A stretch of 19,356 nt of DNA from an uncultured bacterium. GTDB taxonomy: Bacteria > Cyanobacteriota > Vampirovibrionia > Gastranaerophilales > Gastranaerophilaceae. Where the stretch lies: assembly GCA_945833895.1 (NCBI GenBank), contig CAMAGQ010000017.1, forward strand, positions 1-19,356, in the 5' to 3' direction. The notes under the pieces were generated by a model. It was not told where the DNA came from. It searched no databases and worked only from the letters and a program-made list of their open reading frames with translations. Positions 7,524 to 14,822 of the stretch are shown here, piece after piece. Every line of letters starts with the position of its first letter. Position 1 is the stretch's first letter. Made by a program: the position numbers and the translations under genes.

Positions 7524-8375
7524 TTAGTCTTTAGGAATAATCACTACACCGTCCGTAAAAATTGTATCATTACTGATTTTTACGTTTTTAACCTTGACAT
7601 TTGCCTCTTTGTCGTCGATTAGGTTAACCGAAAAGTCAAGAGGGTTCAAATAGTTCAAGATAAAATCTACTTTTTTTATGTCCAGTTTGACAAAACCCGA
7701 AACCATTCTTGTGTTAGTATAAACGATTTTGCCGTCTTTAACGCTTACATTTGCTTCAAGAACCAGTTTTTGAGGCTTTCTTACAAATGGGATTTCAAGA
7801 TTTAGTATGTAATAAAACTTGCCGTTTTTGATTGAGGCTTTTGTCGAAACTATTTTCATCCCGTAGCCGTAATTCGCTCCGAGTTTGTTCAAATCTTTTA
7901 TGACACGCTGGTATTTTTCATTTTCCATTGTCTTATTAATATCATGAGCAGTCAGTTTTATATTATAAGACATTGGTAAATCTTCAACAAAGACATACTC
8001 TTTGCCTGATTGTTTAAGATAGTTAAAATCGCACAGGGTTTTGAGGTTTATGGTAGAAAGATAAATTCCTTTAATCTGAGCGTTTTCTGCTGAGATTTCT
8101 GCTGACTTAAATATGCCGTTTTTTAAATCCTTAGAACTGTAAGAATCAATTTTTACCTCAAGTTTTTCTGCTGTCCCGATTTTCAAAATTGCCTTTTTAA
8201 CGGCTTTTTCTGCTGCAAATTCGGTTACTGAATTAACCCCCGATACTGCACCGAGAACCGTTCTGAATTTTGAATTCATATCGTAAGGAGTTTTGCATTC
8301 ATAATCACAGGATGCAAATGCCATTGAACCTGAAGAAAGAAAAACAATACAAAGAAATAACAATGTCTTTTTCAT
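7524..8375 (-). CDS. exported DUF2993 (LmeA-like) protein
   Basis: A 283-aa protein with a cleavable signal peptide (residues 1-~21, MKKTLLFLCIVFLSSG...). A Cys at position 23 after FAS could make it a lipoprotein, though the lipobox is imperfect. The body matches the DUF2993 pattern: a helix of Ala/Lys (~55-70), then a long beta-rich region built on G.....EISAENAQIKGIYLS, with a MSYNIKLTAHDINKTM block (~136-151) corresponding to the family's dln motif. DUF2993 is widespread in Cyanobacteria and Actinobacteria, where LmeA acts in mannan/lipid envelope metabolism; a lipid-binding fold is likely. The start codon overlaps the truB stop by 4 bp (ATGA), so translation is coupled. Confidence 0.72.
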   Translation of the reverse strand: MKKTLLFLCIVFLSSGSMAFASCDYECKTPYDMNSKFRTVLGAVSGVNSVTEFAAEKAVKKAILKIGTAEKLEVKIDSYSSKDLKNGIFKSAEISAENAQIKGIYLSTINLKTLCDFNYLKQSGKEYVFVEDLPMSYNIKLTAHDINKTMENEKYQRVIKDLNKLGANYGYGMKIVSTKASIKNGKFYYILNLEIPFVRKPQKLVLEANVSVKDGKIVYTNTRMVSGFVKLDIKKVDFILNYLNPLDFSVNLIDDKEANVKVKNVKISNDTIFTDGVVIIPKD

Positions 8376-9238
8376 ACTTGAGTAAACACTTTCCTTACTA
8401 TAACTTTATTTTCCTCTACTTCACCTACTGCATATATTTTACCACTATAAATTAAAATTACAACATGCAAATTTTTGTCTGAAGAATTGTTGGAAATGCT
8501 CATTCCGTGCGAAACTCGCTCGTATTCTTCTTTCGTTAATTCTCTTGTCGGCAGGTCTAAAACATCAATCGGGTTGATTAAGTTTTTCAAAACGTCGGAT
8601 TGTTCTTTTAGGTTTTCAAGTGAAATAGAATTTTCGATAACGAATTTTCCTGCTTTTGTTCTTTTTAGTGCGGATAGATACGCCCCGCAGTTTAACTCTT
8701 TCCCTATATCATAGGCAAGTGAGCGGATATAAGTACCTTTCGAACATCCGACAACAATTTGAGCAAGCTGGTTTTCTTTGTCAAAACTCAACAGTTCAAG
8801 TTTGGTAATAGTAACTTTTCGCGGTTGAATTTCGACCTCTTCGCCTTTTCGTGCGTAATCGTATAACTTCTTCCCGTTGACTTTTATTGCAGAATAAATC
8901 GGAGGCAGTTGAGAGATTTCGCCTCTAAATTTTGGAAGAACATTAACTAAATCTTCCTCTGAAATTTTAACATCAAAAACATCCGTAACTTGTCCGTCTA
9001 AATCGTAAGTGTCTGTATTTTTGCCAAATTGAACTTCTGCAATATATTCTTTGTCATCTTGCAGATATTCAATGAGTCGGGTGGCTTTGCCGATACAGAC
9101 AGGTAAAACGCCTGTTGCGAAAGGGTCAAGCGTGCCTGTATGTCCGATTTGTTTAATTTTTGTTATTTTACGCAGCCTTGAAACAACATCGTGCGAAGTC
9201 ATTCCTTTAGGCTTATCGATATTCATAAATCCGAACAA
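8372..9238 (-). CDS. truB: tRNA pseudouridine55 synthase TruB
   Basis: Isomerises U55 in the T-loop of tRNAs to pseudouridine. The 288-aa protein opens with the family block NIDKPKGMTSHDVV (6-19). The catalytic motif GHTGTLDPFATGVLP has the nucleophilic Asp at residue 38. Later it has the YSAIKVNGKKLYDYAR block and a KGTYIRSLAYDIG block, all diagnostic for TruB, followed by a short C-terminal domain. The best start is a TTG at 9236-9238: GGGGAG lies 9 bases upstream inside the rbfA end, whereas the first in-frame ATG (codon 5) is too far from it, and family N-termini normally include the M-x-G-F residues. It follows rbfA by 3 bp, the usual rbfA-truB pairing. Confidence 0.96.
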   Translation of the reverse strand: MFGFMNIDKPKGMTSHDVVSRLRKITKIKQIGHTGTLDPFATGVLPVCIGKATRLIEYLQDDKEYIAEVQFGKNTDTYDLDGQVTDVFDVKISEEDLVNVLPKFRGEISQLPPIYSAIKVNGKKLYDYARKGEEVEIQPRKVTITKLELLSFDKENQLAQIVVGCSKGTYIRSLAYDIGKELNCGAYLSALKRTKAGKFVIENSISLENLKEQSDVLKNLINPIDVLDLPTRELTKEEYERVSHGMSISNNSSDKNLHVVILIYSGKIYAVGEVEENKVIVRKVFTQV

Positions 9239-9241
9239 TTA

Positions 9242-9586
9242 TTATATCTCCCCGCGGGAAATTTTGTTGATTAATTCAGTTACTCTGGCACCTTCTTCAA
9301 GTCCGTTTGAATATACAAATCTCAATTCAGGAGTTAATCTTAATCTAAGCATTTTTCCGACGTGGTAACGGATATTCGGTGTACTTTTTTCGATAACTTC
9401 TTTTGATTTTGCGATTTGTTCTTCTGAACCTAATACGCTGTAAATTACTTTTGCAAATGAATTATCGTGTGCTACTTCTACATCAACAATAGAAACAACG
9501 CCTTCAAGACCTCTGATTTCTTTTCTCAAGATTTCAGAAATATCACGCATTAATTCTTTTCTAACTCTTTCGTTACGTAGTGTCAT
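9242..9586 (-). CDS. rbfA: 30S ribosome-binding factor RbfA
   Basis: Binds the 30S subunit and assists late 16S rRNA processing and maturation. The 114-aa length is normal. The KH-like fold is recognisable from an N-terminal helix with RVRKELMRDISEILRKEI (8-25), the strand VVSIVDVEVAHDNSFAKVIYS (~29-49) and the closing RLTPELRFVYSNGLEEGARV (~83-102). A strong AGGAG ribosome-binding site precedes the ATG. It is the first gene of the minus-strand cluster rbfA-truB-DUF2993-GerMN-HicB-like, with gaps of a few bases throughout. The usual upstream partners infB and nusA are not in this window. Confidence 0.95.
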   Translation of the reverse strand: MTLRNERVRKELMRDISEILRKEIRGLEGVVSIVDVEVAHDNSFAKVIYSVLGSEEQIAKSKEVIEKSTPNIRYHVGKMLRLRLTPELRFVYSNGLEEGARVTELINKISRGEI

Positions 9587-9607
9587 ATTTTATATTCTCC
9601 TGTGGGT

Positions 9608-9613
9608 ATTATA
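9608..9613 (-). promoter_or_regulatory. -10 box for the rbfA operon
   Basis: On the minus strand TATAAT is preceded by TGT, giving an extended -10 (TGTTATAAT). The -35 region about 17 bases further upstream is poor (TACAAA). The box is 22 bases before the rbfA ATG. The arrangement is divergent with the alaS promoter. Confidence 0.5.
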
Positions 9614-9638
9614 ACATAAATATACAAAGGTTTGTATT

Positions 9639-9668
9639 TTGTAATTATAACTATGTTTATTGTATAAT
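9639..9668 (+). promoter_or_regulatory. predicted alaS promoter
   Basis: TTGTAA (9639-9644) and a consensus TATAAT (9663-9668) are 18 bp apart, 40 bases before the alaS start. An AGAGGG ribosome-binding site lies at 9692-9697. No T-box or attenuator-like structure is visible in the short leader. Confidence 0.55.
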
Positions 9669-9707
9669 TTCAAGTAGCAGATACAGTTAATAGAGGGAAT
9701 TAAATTT

Positions 9708-12326
9708 ATGTTAACAGGAAATGAAATTAGAAAATTATATTTAGATTATTTTAAAAATAAACGTTCACACACGGTTGTAGAAAGTTCAAGTTTAGTACCT
9801 GACAATCCGACGGTATTATTGACAACAGCGGGAATGCTTCAATTCTTGCCGATATTTTTGGGTATTCAAGATTGTCCGTACGACCCTGCAAGAGCAACAT
9901 CTTGTCAGAAGTGTGCAAGAGCGGGCGGTAAAGATTCAGATATCGAAAACGTCGGAAGAACTCCTCGCCACCATACATTTTTTGAAATGTTAGGAAATTT
10001 CTCTTTTGGCGATTATTACAAAAGAGAAATTATTCCTTGGGCATGGGAGTTTGTAACAGAAGTTTTGAAATTGGATAAAGACAGATTGTGGATTACGATT
10101 TTTGAAACTGATGATGAGGCTTACGAAATCTGGAGAAGTGTCGGAGTTCCTGCCGAAAGAATTAAACGTAAAGGTAAAAAAGACAACTTCTGGGGACCTC
10201 CGGGGGCATCAGGTTCTTGCGGTCCTTGTTCCGAAATTCACTACGATTTAGGCGAACAGTACAAATGTGATGACCCGAATTGCGGTATTGATACCTGCGA
10301 ATGTGACAGATGGGTTGAAATTTGGAATCTTGTATTTACCGAACTTTATCAAGATGAAGAAGGCAACCAATCACCTTTGGGTAAGAAAAACGTTGATACA
10401 GGCATGGGCTTGGAACGTATTACAATGGTTTGTCAGGGTGTTGCCTCAACATTTGAAACCGATTTATTAAAACCGATTATGGATAAAGTTTCCGAAATGT
10501 GCGGTGTTCCTTACAAAAAATCAGAAAAGACCGACATTTCGCTAAGAATTATCACAGACCACGCAAGATGCGTTTCTTTCCTTATTTCTGACGGTGTAAT
10601 CCCGGGAAATGAAGGCAGAAGTTACGTTTTGCGTATGATTTTACGTCGTGCGTTACGTCACGGAAAAATCTTGGGTATGGACTTGCCGTTCTTGTATAAA
10701 TTGGTTGATGTAATCGTTCAATATTACGGCGAAGCGTATCCTGATTTAGTTAAGAATAAACAAAAAATCATTGATACAATCAAAAAAGAAGAAGAAAGAT
10801 TTGCAAAAACTCTTGATAGAGGTTACAAACTTTTGGATGAATTTATCGCAAACAAAAAAGACATTGACGGCGAAAGTGCTTTCAAATTGTACGATACATT
10901 CGGTTTTCCGTTTGAATTGACAAAAGAAATTGCTCAAGAAAGCGGATTAAACGTTGATGAGGCAGGTTTCAAAGCGGCAATGCAAGAGCAAAAAGAAAGA
11001 GCGAAAGCCGCAACTGCGAAAATCAGTGTTACAGGCGATATGAAGTACGCCAGGATTGAAAAAGAAGTCGGTTCGACCGAATTCCTCGGCTACACTGAAA
11101 ACGAAACATCAGATGCAAAAATTCTTGCTCAAATTGAGGGCGAAGGTTACACTGATATCGTTCTTGACAAAACTCCGTTCTACGCTGAATGCGGCGGACA
11201 GATTGGCGATAGCGGTATTATAGAAAGTGCAAAATTGAAAGCCGAAGTTTTGACAACTTTCAAGGTTAACGATTTGTACATCCACAGATGCGAAGTTTTG
11301 AACGGCGAAGTTGAAATTGGCGATGTTGTCAGTGCAAAAATTGACGTTGCAAAACGTGAAGAAATCAGACTTCATCACACCTCAGCCCACCTTTTGCAGG
11401 CTGCGTTAATTAAAGTTGTCGGAGATGAAGTTAAACAGGCAGGTTCTTTTGTTGAAGAAAACCGCATGAGATTTGACTTTACGTTCTCAAGAGCAATGAC
11501 ATCAGACGAAATCAAAAAGACCGAAAACTTAATGAACCAATGGATTGGTGAAAATTATACCGTAAATACCAAAGTTATGGGTATAAAAGAAGCCGAATTG
11601 ACAGGAGCAACGGCACTTTTTGGTGAAAAATACGGCGATGAAGTCAGAGTTGTTTCGATTGAAAACGAAAACGGATGTATTTCAAAAGAATTTTGTGCAG
11701 GTACGCACGCAAGACAATTGAAAGATTTAAGATTAGTTAAAATCGTTTCAGAAAGTGCGATTGCGGCAGGTACAAGACGTATTGAAGTCGTTGTTTCAAA
11801 ATCCGCAATTGATTACCTGAACGCAAAATCTGCCGAAATCGATAAGTTGTCTTCTAAGTTTAAATCTCACTACTATGAGGTTTCTGACAGAGTTGAAAAA
11901 CTACAGGAAGAAAACAAAGAACTTCAAAAGCAGGTTGAAAAATTGCAGGAAGAAAACGCAAGACACAAGTTTGCAACATTCTTGTCAAAGGCTGAAGATA
12001 TTGAAGGTGGCAAGTTGTTCATAACCAAAGTTATTGACCTAAAACCTGTTGCAATGAAAATTGGTTTAGAATTTCTGTCAAATAAATTGGGTAACAGCAT
12101 AATTGTTCTTGCCGGTGAAACTTCAGTAGCAGTGAAAGTTTCTGATAATTTTGTTAAAAACGGCGTGAATGCAGGTAAAATCGTCGGCGAAATTTCAAGA
12201 GCAACAGGAGCAAACGGCGGTGGCAGACCAAACTTCGCTCAAGGCGGCATCAAAGATGCGTCAAAACTTGATGAAATTCTAACTCAGGTCGAAACAGAAT
12301 TGAAATCTTCTATTGTAAAGGCATAA
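9708..12326 (+). CDS. alaS: alanyl-tRNA synthetase
   Basis: Charges tRNA-Ala with alanine using ATP. The 872-aa length is normal for full-length bacterial AlaRS. The N-terminal class II catalytic domain (~1-240) shows LTTAGMLQFLPIFLG, the RHHTFFEMLGNFSFGDYYK block and EGNRSYV-like EGRSYVLRMILRRALRHG. A Cys-rich insertion (CDDPNCGIDTCEC) precedes RWVEIWNLVF. The editing domain that hydrolyses Ser/Gly-tRNA-Ala is intact, with an HxxxH motif at His557/His561 and CAGTH at Cys663/His667. A coiled coil (~730-765, repeated EKLQEEN) links to the C-Ala domain, which ends with GANGGGRPNFAQGG. The gene stands alone behind its own promoter, divergent from rbfA. No truncation is seen. Confidence 0.98.
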   Translation: MLTGNEIRKLYLDYFKNKRSHTVVESSSLVPDNPTVLLTTAGMLQFLPIFLGIQDCPYDPARATSCQKCARAGGKDSDIENVGRTPRHHTFFEMLGNFSFGDYYKREIIPWAWEFVTEVLKLDKDRLWITIFETDDEAYEIWRSVGVPAERIKRKGKKDNFWGPPGASGSCGPCSEIHYDLGEQYKCDDPNCGIDTCECDRWVEIWNLVFTELYQDEEGNQSPLGKKNVDTGMGLERITMVCQGVASTFETDLLKPIMDKVSEMCGVPYKKSEKTDISLRIITDHARCVSFLISDGVIPGNEGRSYVLRMILRRALRHGKILGMDLPFLYKLVDVIVQYYGEAYPDLVKNKQKIIDTIKKEEERFAKTLDRGYKLLDEFIANKKDIDGESAFKLYDTFGFPFELTKEIAQESGLNVDEAGFKAAMQEQKERAKAATAKISVTGDMKYARIEKEVGSTEFLGYTENETSDAKILAQIEGEGYTDIVLDKTPFYAECGGQIGDSGIIESAKLKAEVLTTFKVNDLYIHRCEVLNGEVEIGDVVSAKIDVAKREEIRLHHTSAHLLQAALIKVVGDEVKQAGSFVEENRMRFDFTFSRAMTSDEIKKTENLMNQWIGENYTVNTKVMGIKEAELTGATALFGEKYGDEVRVVSIENENGCISKEFCAGTHARQLKDLRLVKIVSESAIAAGTRRIEVVVSKSAIDYLNAKSAEIDKLSSKFKSHYYEVSDRVEKLQEENKELQKQVEKLQEENARHKFATFLSKAEDIEGGKLFITKVIDLKPVAMKIGLEFLSNKLGNSIIVLAGETSVAVKVSDNFVKNGVNAGKIVGEISRATGANGGGRPNFAQGGIKDASKLDEILTQVETELKSSIVKA

Positions 12327-12401
12327 AAATTTTATAGAATTACCCGCAAAAATTTTTTTTAGGGGGTTTATAAAATATATAGAAGTAAAGGAGAAAAAGT
12401 T

Positions 12402-12662
12402 ATGTCAATAAAAATCAATAGTTTAAATCCTTTTGACAAAGGGTTTTTCGGGAAAACGATGAACGATTGGGCAAAATATCACAAAGCTCATCCGCTCAAA
12501 GCTGATTCATCAAATCTAAAAATGTCAAGTGTAGATGATTTCAATAAGTATTTTCAATACAAATTGGGTGTAGTGAAAGGTAAAGTCACAAGTGGCGATA
12601 CTTTTGTAAACTCTTTTGATGATTCCGTAATCAATGGACATTTTTCTAAGTTGTTTTTCTAA
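12402..12662 (+). CDS. small hypothetical protein, 86 aa
   Basis: A strong AAAGGAG ribosome-binding site precedes the ATG, and the 86-codon frame ends cleanly, so it is probably a real gene. The product is a soluble Lys/Ser/Asp-rich protein without a signal peptide or transmembrane segment. It starts MSIKINSLNPFDKGFFGK, continues through a basic helix-like section, and ends in an aromatic cluster (HFSKLFF). I do not recognise a family. It lies 75 bp after alaS and 80 bp before dut, separated from dut by a long hairpin. Its N-terminal INSLNPF string also occurs in the Cys-rich exported protein at 18779-19066, which may be chance. Confidence 0.6.
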   Translation: MSIKINSLNPFDKGFFGKTMNDWAKYHKAHPLKADSSNLKMSSVDDFNKYFQYKLGVVKGKVTSGDTFVNSFDDSVINGHFSKLFF

Positions 12663-12687
12663 TAAAAACTTAATAAGTTTACAAAAC

Positions 12688-12720
12688 AGTTCTCATGTTT
12701 TAGTATAGAACATGAGGACT
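12688..12720 (+). terminator. 12-bp hairpin between small gene and dut
   Basis: AGTTCTCATGTT (12688-12699) pairs with AACATGAGGACT (12709-12720) with one G-U pair and a 9-base loop. The following ATTTGT has few T residues, so it would be a poor intrinsic terminator. It could equally be an mRNA-stabilising or regulatory stem in the dut leader. Confidence 0.4.
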
Positions 12721-12742
12721 ATTTGTATGAAAGGAAAGAGCA

Positions 12743-13180
12743 ATGACAGTACTAAAAATTGAAAGATTGGCACATAACAAGGTTTTACCTGAATATAAAA
12801 CAGAAGGTGCAGCAGGCATGGATTTGTGTGCGGCGATTGAAGAACCGATTGAACTAAAACCGTTAGAAAGAACCTTAATTCCGACAGGTTTGAAAATTGA
12901 ACTTGAACATGGTTACGAAGCACAAATCAGACCTCGTTCAGGCATGTCTATCAAGCACGGAATTACCTTGATTAACTGCGTTGGTACGATTGATGAGGAT
13001 TACAGAGGAGAAGTCTGCGTGGCTGTTGTGAATGTTTCTAATGAAGCATATACAATTCAACCGCAAGAAAGAATTGCGCAAATGGTAATTGCTAAGGTTG
13101 AACAGGCAAAAATCGAAGTTGTAACCGAATTAACAGAAACAGTAAGAGGTGCGGGCGGTTTCGGCTCAACAGGCAAGTAG
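12743..13180 (+). CDS. dut: dUTP diphosphatase (trimeric dUTPase)
   Basis: Hydrolyses dUTP to dUMP and pyrophosphate, keeping uracil out of DNA and supplying dUMP for thymidylate synthesis. The 145-aa protein has all five trimeric dUTPase motifs in order: GAAGMDL (22-28), PRSG (64-67), GTIDEDYRGE with the catalytic Asp and the uracil-stacking Tyr (81-90), ERIAQMV (109-115), and the C-terminal P-loop-like GAGGFGSTG (136-144). An AAAGGAAAG ribosome-binding site precedes the ATG. It ends 25 bp before a strong terminator, so the transcript stops before the TM2 genes. Confidence 0.97.
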   Translation: MTVLKIERLAHNKVLPEYKTEGAAGMDLCAAIEEPIELKPLERTLIPTGLKIELEHGYEAQIRPRSGMSIKHGITLINCVGTIDEDYRGEVCVAVVNVSNEAYTIQPQERIAQMVIAKVEQAKIEVVTELTETVRGAGGFGSTGK

Positions 13181-13205
13181 TTTAATACATTAAACAGACG
13201 ATTGA

Positions 13206-13244
13206 AAAACCCACGGTCAATAGTACAATGACTGTGGGTTTTAT
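13206..13244 (+). terminator. rho-independent terminator after dut
   Basis: A 14-bp stem, AAAACCCACGGTCA with TGACTGTGGGTTTT (one G-U), closes a 9-base loop and is followed by a T-rich run. The symmetric A and T tracts make it usable in both directions. Confidence 0.9.
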
Positions 13245-13263
13245 TTAACTGGAGAAAAATTTA

Positions 13264-13611
13264 ATGAGCATGGATTTCGACTATAAACCGCAGCCAGAAC
13301 AAGAAGGGAAACATTCATATATTACGACTTTGCTGCTTGCTTTTTTTCTCGGCGATATTGGTATCCACAGGTTTTACACAGGTTATGTTGGAATAGGCAT
13401 TGCTCAATTGTTGTTGACGATATTTACAGGTCTTGGTCCGTTATGGGCATTTGTTGATTTAATTGCAATTGCATTGAATAAATATCAAGATGCAGATGGT
13501 AATGAGTTAGAAGATGTTAATTCAGGATGCGGATTAATGGTTCTTATATTCGTAGCATTTAGTTTTATATTTGTTATAGGTCTTCTGTTTTATCATAAAC
13601 CGCATATTTAA
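13264..13611 (+). CDS. TM2-domain membrane protein (first of pair)
   Basis: A 115-aa integral membrane protein. After a short charged N-terminus (residues 1-17), a TM2 domain spans ~18-72: helix one, the diagnostic loop GIHRFYTGY, then helix two ending WAFVDLIAIAL. A Asp/Glu-rich stretch (~75-87) leads to a third hydrophobic helix (~88-108). TM2 proteins are common and mostly uncharacterised; some sit beside transport or envelope-stress genes. GGAG precedes the ATG, and a second in-frame ATG two codons later is possible. It is followed after 32 bp by a related TM2 gene, so the two form a likely operon created by duplication. Confidence 0.85.
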   Translation: MSMDFDYKPQPEQEGKHSYITTLLLAFFLGDIGIHRFYTGYVGIGIAQLLLTIFTGLGPLWAFVDLIAIALNKYQDADGNELEDVNSGCGLMVLIFVAFSFIFVIGLLFYHKPHI

Positions 13612-13643
13612 TAATAAAGTAAAAAAGAAAGGAGAAAATTCAA

Positions 13644-14012
13644 ATGGAATTAGAACAATTAAAAGGAAAGAACTGGGTTGCAACCATGATGCTATGTTGG
13701 GCATTAGGTTTGTACGGCGGACACCGTTTTTATACAGGTAACGCAACTACAGGTTGGGTAATGGTTGCATTAACATTATTGGGTATTACTGCTCCAATTT
13801 CAGCAATTTGGGCTTTGGTTGACGGTTTTTCAATTGCGTTGGGCAAATTCAGACATGCTGACGGCAGCGAATTATACGAACGTGTAAACTGGCTTGGCTA
13901 CGTTTATATTGCTCTTATGGTTTTGGCTATTTTGTTTATGTTACTTTATGGCGTTGTGATAATCGGCATTTTTGCAGCCGCTATCAGCGGTGCTGCTACA
14001 GGAGCATACTAA
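13644..14012 (+). CDS. TM2-domain membrane protein (second of pair)
   Basis: A 122-aa membrane protein with the same plan as its neighbour. A short polar N-terminus carries ELEQLKGKNW. The TM2 domain (~9-62) has the loop GGHRFYTGN and the second helix ending WALVDGFSIAL, then the polar segment KFRHADGSELYERVNW. A third hydrophobic region (~87-118) is rich in Gly and Ala. The loop HRFYTG and the DG.ELxE segment are shared with the gene at 13264-13611, showing they are paralogs. A clean AAAGGAG ribosome-binding site precedes the ATG. A terminator follows 27 bp after the stop. Function is unknown. Confidence 0.85.
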   Translation: MELEQLKGKNWVATMMLCWALGLYGGHRFYTGNATTGWVMVALTLLGITAPISAIWALVDGFSIALGKFRHADGSELYERVNWLGYVYIALMVLAILFMLLYGVVIIGIFAAAISGAATGAY

Positions 14013-14038
14013 TTTATAGAAATTATATTTCAACCCTG

Positions 14039-14074
14039 AAAGGCGATGTGGGAATTCCCGTATCGCCTTTTTTG
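14039..14074 (+). terminator. terminator after TM2 pair
   Basis: AAAGGCGAT (14039-14047) pairs with ATCGCCTTT (14062-14070), and an inner GGGAATTCCC palindrome extends the stem. TTTTTT follows. This is a strong intrinsic terminator for the TM2 operon. Confidence 0.85.
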
Positions 14075-14261
14075 CAATAAAAAAGGAACCTTGGATGGTT
14101 CCGAATTATAGGTAGTTATTTTAGTAGTAGGGGAAAAAGGAGGAAAATTATGATTTTTTAATTTCTTATTTCTTACATTTTTAATATCGGCAAGTGTTTT
14201 TGAAAACTTTAATTTTTTGAGGCTAATGTTAAGTTTTTGTTACAAATAATTTTGAAAAATA
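14075..14261. other. intergenic region with hairpin and orphan ribosome-binding site
   Basis: No gene longer than a few codons was found. A GGAACC/GGTTCC hairpin lies at 14085-14102. A near-perfect AGGAGG (14138-14143) is placed 6 bases before an ATG at 14150 that opens only MIF and then a TAA stop. The rest is T-rich. The orphan ribosome-binding site may mark a decayed gene. Confidence 0.4.
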
Positions 14262-14286
14262 AAAAGTAACCTGTGCGGTTACTTTT
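14262..14286 (-). terminator. terminator for the His/Tyr-rich gene
   Basis: AAAAGTAACC (14262-14271) and GGTTACTTTT (14277-14286) form a perfect 10-bp stem around TGTGC. Read on the minus strand it is followed by a T-rich run, and it lies 45 bp past the stop of the minus-strand gene at 14331. Confidence 0.75.
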
Positions 14287-14330
14287 GTACGGGGTAATAT
14301 TCGGTTTGTTTTGATTAAGGAAGAGTTTAG

Positions 14331-14576
14331 TTAATCAGCGATAGCCGTAATCAGAGCGGCAACACCTGCAACGCCAGCGACAGTTGCCAGAACCTTTGTT
14401 GAACGGCTGTATCTGTGGTTGTTATAGTAGTAGTTGTTGTGATAGTAATGTTTTTCAACTCTTTGCGGTTGATGGTGTTTTGGCGGATAGTTTCTGTAAT
14501 AATCGTGTCTTGGGCAAGCCATACATGGTGTTGCTAAAAAACCTAAACATAATACAGTTGTAAATATCTTTTTCAT
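14331..14576 (-). CDS. small exported His/Tyr-rich protein
   Basis: An 81-aa protein with a signal peptide (MKKIFTTVLCLGFLATPCMA, 1-20; likely cleavage before Cys21). The middle (~22-58) is rich in His, Tyr, Asn and Arg (for example YYHNNYYYNNHRYSR). The C-terminus is hydrophobic and Gly/Ala-rich (VLATVAGVAGVAALITAI, ~62-79) and could be a short membrane-associated helix. GGAGG precedes the ATG. The His-rich section could bind metals such as zinc, nickel or copper, but this is only inferred from composition. It sits alone between two terminators. I do not recognise a named family, though many bacteria have similar small signal-peptide proteins with a glycine-rich end. Confidence 0.7.
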   Translation of the reverse strand: MKKIFTTVLCLGFLATPCMACPRHDYYRNYPPKHHQPQRVEKHYYHNNYYYNNHRYSRSTKVLATVAGVAGVAALITAIAD

Positions 14577-14693
14577 AATGCACCTCCATTTCTTTTTCCT
14601 TATGTCTATAAAACGATTGTTTTTCCTAATTGTTCATTTGGGGGTAAATACTTTTTCCCTCCTTTTCTAAGTGATGGTTAGGGTGGCTAATTG

Positions 14694-14737
14694 CCCCCTC
14701 TCCCAGAGTGGGAGGGTAATGTTGGGTAGGGAATGGA
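14694..14737. repeat. C/G-rich palindromic intergenic repeat, copy A
   Basis: CCCCCTCTCCCA (14694-14705) folds against TGGGAGGG (14709-14716) with one bulge, followed by a G-rich tail ending GGGTAGGGAATGG. It resembles the widespread CCCTCTCCC...GGGAGAGGG type of bacterial intergenic repeat. No transposase is nearby. Confidence 0.6.
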
Positions 14738-14784
14738 ATATGTCTTATTTCTTTCTCGTTGTTGAAGGGCAAAGTGATTTTTAT

Positions 14785-14822
14785 GCCCCCTCTCCCAATT
14801 GGAGAGGGTTGAGGAGAGGGTT
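14785..14822. repeat. C/G-rich palindromic intergenic repeat, copy B
   Basis: CCCTCTCC (14788-14795) and GGAGAGGG (14801-14808) form a perfect 8-bp stem around CAATT. The tail is TTGAGGAGAGGGTT. It shares the GCCCCCTCTCCCA head with copy A, 91 bp upstream, in the same orientation. Confidence 0.65.

Noticed and set aside
9639..9707. T-box leader for alaS
   Set aside because: The leader is too short and has no T-box sequence or specifier stem.
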